Positions 45,233-46,020 of a DNA stretch of 46,020 nucleotides are shown one piece after another (within the stretch, counting starts at the first letter, position 1; each line of letters starts with the position of its first letter). The stretch is from contig JAKUQS010000023.1 of assembly GCA_022451485.1 (NCBI GenBank), forward strand, positions 1 through 46,020. Reading direction: 5' to 3'. Under the pieces are notes generated by a model. The model ran no database searches, was not told the DNA's origin, and saw nothing but the letters and a program-made list of their open reading frames with translations. This DNA is from Gammaproteobacteria bacterium (GTDB taxonomy: Bacteria > Pseudomonadota > Gammaproteobacteria > Arenicellales > UBA868). A program made the translations under genes and the position numbers.

Positions 45233-45314
45233 CAATTGAGCCAACGATTCGTCAAAATTCATCTGCTTTTGTACAAAAGGCCATTTAAATTTTAATTTTG
45301 AGGAGAGTTCATAG

Positions 45315-46020
45315 ATGAACAAGAAATTGCTTGCAGCTGCGATTGCCGGCACGCTGGCGGCTCCGGTCGCTATTGCCGATGTCGCTGTCTCAGGGTCGAT
45401 CCGCGTTGGAGTGCAAGGCGCAAGTGACGGCACTGACACAACGTGGCAAATCAAGAACAGTGGTTCGCGTCTTCGCTTCAAGGCATCTGAAGATCTGGGT
45501 AACGGCCAGGCGGCCTATGTCACCTATGAGTTTTGTGTCGATGCAGGTGCCGGTTCAATTGGTGGCGGTTCCAGAAATCGCCTGACCGAAGTCGGTATTA
45601 AAGGCGGTTGGGGCAGTGTCAGCCTGGGTTCCCAGTGGAGCACACAGTGGAGCATGGTTGGTACCCATATCGATAAGTCGAATGCGTTTGGTGGCCAGGG
45701 CTACCAGGGTCAGTACCGAATGAATAATTCGGTTCGCTATAAGACCTCCATGGGCGCGCTGTCAGTTGGCATTGATGGACAGATGCGCAGTGGCGGCGAT
45801 GACGTGGATAGCGCGACCGTTGGTTTCGGCGGCAGCATGGGTGCGTTGAAGTATGGCATGGCCTGGCGGGACAACGGCGACAGCGATTACACCGGTATCG
45901 GCTTTGGCACAAAGATGGGTGACCTCAAGATTTCCGGTGGTTGGTCTGATGTGGACGGCGGTAGCTCCGGTTCCAACATCAACATCGGTGGTATTGCTGG
46001 AATGTGGTTTTCCTATGGCA
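45315..46020 (+). CDS. Outer membrane porin (general diffusion type), 3' end outside the window
   Basis: ATG 45315 follows an AGGAG site at 45301 and opens a frame that runs to the window edge without a stop (235 codons). A signal peptide (MNKKLLAAAIAGTLAAPVAIA, about 1-21) leads to DVAVSGSIRVGVQGA, the first beta strand of gram-negative porins. The SRLRFKASEDLGNGQAAYVTYEF and EVGIKGGWGSVSLGSQWS segments are typical of trimeric porins of beta/gammaproteobacteria. The protein should be outer-membrane; solute preference is not known. Usual length is about 330-400, so about a third lies outside. Confidence 0.92.
   Translation, partial: MNKKLLAAAIAGTLAAPVAIADVAVSGSIRVGVQGASDGTDTTWQIKNSGSRLRFKASEDLGNGQAAYVTYEFCVDAGAGSIGGGSRNRLTEVGIKGGWGSVSLGSQWSTQWSMVGTHIDKSNAFGGQGYQGQYRMNNSVRYKTSMGALSVGIDGQMRSGGDDVDSATVGFGGSMGALKYGMAWRDNGDSDYTGIGFGTKMGDLKISGGWSDVDGGSSGSNINIGGIAGMWFSYG

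Larger units (their letters stand above)
44982..45314. other. Intergenic region between the lipoprotein and porin genes
   Basis: These 333 bases separate two divergent exported-protein genes. The left half shows nothing clear. The right half holds the 13-bp hairpin and the palindrome described separately, then an AT-rich stretch (about 45285-45300) and the AGGAG ribosome binding site of the porin at 45301. A possible promoter overlaps the palindrome: TTGCAA (45231-45236), 17 bases, CAAAAT. Confidence 0.5.

Noticed and set aside
45201..45481. Minus-strand 93-codon frame across the porin start
   Set aside because: It lies opposite the porin signal peptide and its upstream palindrome and reads as a shadow of the porin gene.

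Overview
The window reads as part of a gammaproteobacterial chromosome of roughly 50% GC. Evidence for this is BamC, the uvrA / MFS / ssb neighbourhood, an AceE-type (alpha2) pyruvate dehydrogenase E1, and an E3 that carries its own lipoyl domain. Genes are densely packed, with several 4-base overlaps. Many gene starts that look right by ribosome binding site use TTG or GTG. No phage, insertion sequence or CRISPR array was seen. The species cannot be named from sequence alone; a marine heterotroph would fit the gene content, but that is inference.

Left edge (1-1100): a promoter and Shine-Dalgarno sequence point off the left end, so a minus-strand gene begins just outside. Next comes the most unusual object in the window, a tRNA-Arg(CCU) gene split in its anticodon loop by a 222-nt group I intron. 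All core helices of the intron can be drawn. An RDD-family membrane protein follows.

Sulfur, methionine and glutathione block (1.1-7.9 kb): gamma-glutamyltransferase converges on a minus-strand series made of an HpcH/HpaI aldolase, a P-loop protein, a MetA-family homoserine acyltransferase, a homocysteine methyltransferase of the betaine type, and glutathione synthase. MetY, which uses acylated homoserine and sulfide, lies further on at 16-17.4 kb.

Accessory catabolic block (8-19 kb): an AroE-like dehydrogenase with an altered substrate pocket, a DapA-family lyase with a good promoter, an Fe(II)/2-oxoglutarate dioxygenase, a tandem alpha-beta-barrel protein, an orphan MalK/UgpC-type ATPase, an AcuI/YhdH reductase, HinT, an acyl-CoA synthetase, MetY, a CoA-binding protein, a DUF1285 protein and a YciA thioesterase.

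Uptake-and-activation operon (19.2-27.9 kb, minus strand): a PaaK-like adenylate-forming protein, a long-chain-type acyl-CoA synthetase and a complete LivGHMKF-type ABC importer, closed by a clear intrinsic terminator. This suggests import of an organic acid coupled to CoA activation. ssb lies directly upstream.

Housekeeping block (27.9-46 kb): ssb, a YajR-like MFS exporter and divergent uvrA; the pyruvate dehydrogenase operon aceE-aceF-lpd; a propionyl/methylmalonyl-CoA group (carboxylase alpha subunit, meaB, epimerase) without its mutase or carboxylase beta subunit; mobA; bamC; a small lipoprotein resembling a segment of BamC; and a porin, cut by the right edge, with clustered inverted repeats upstream.
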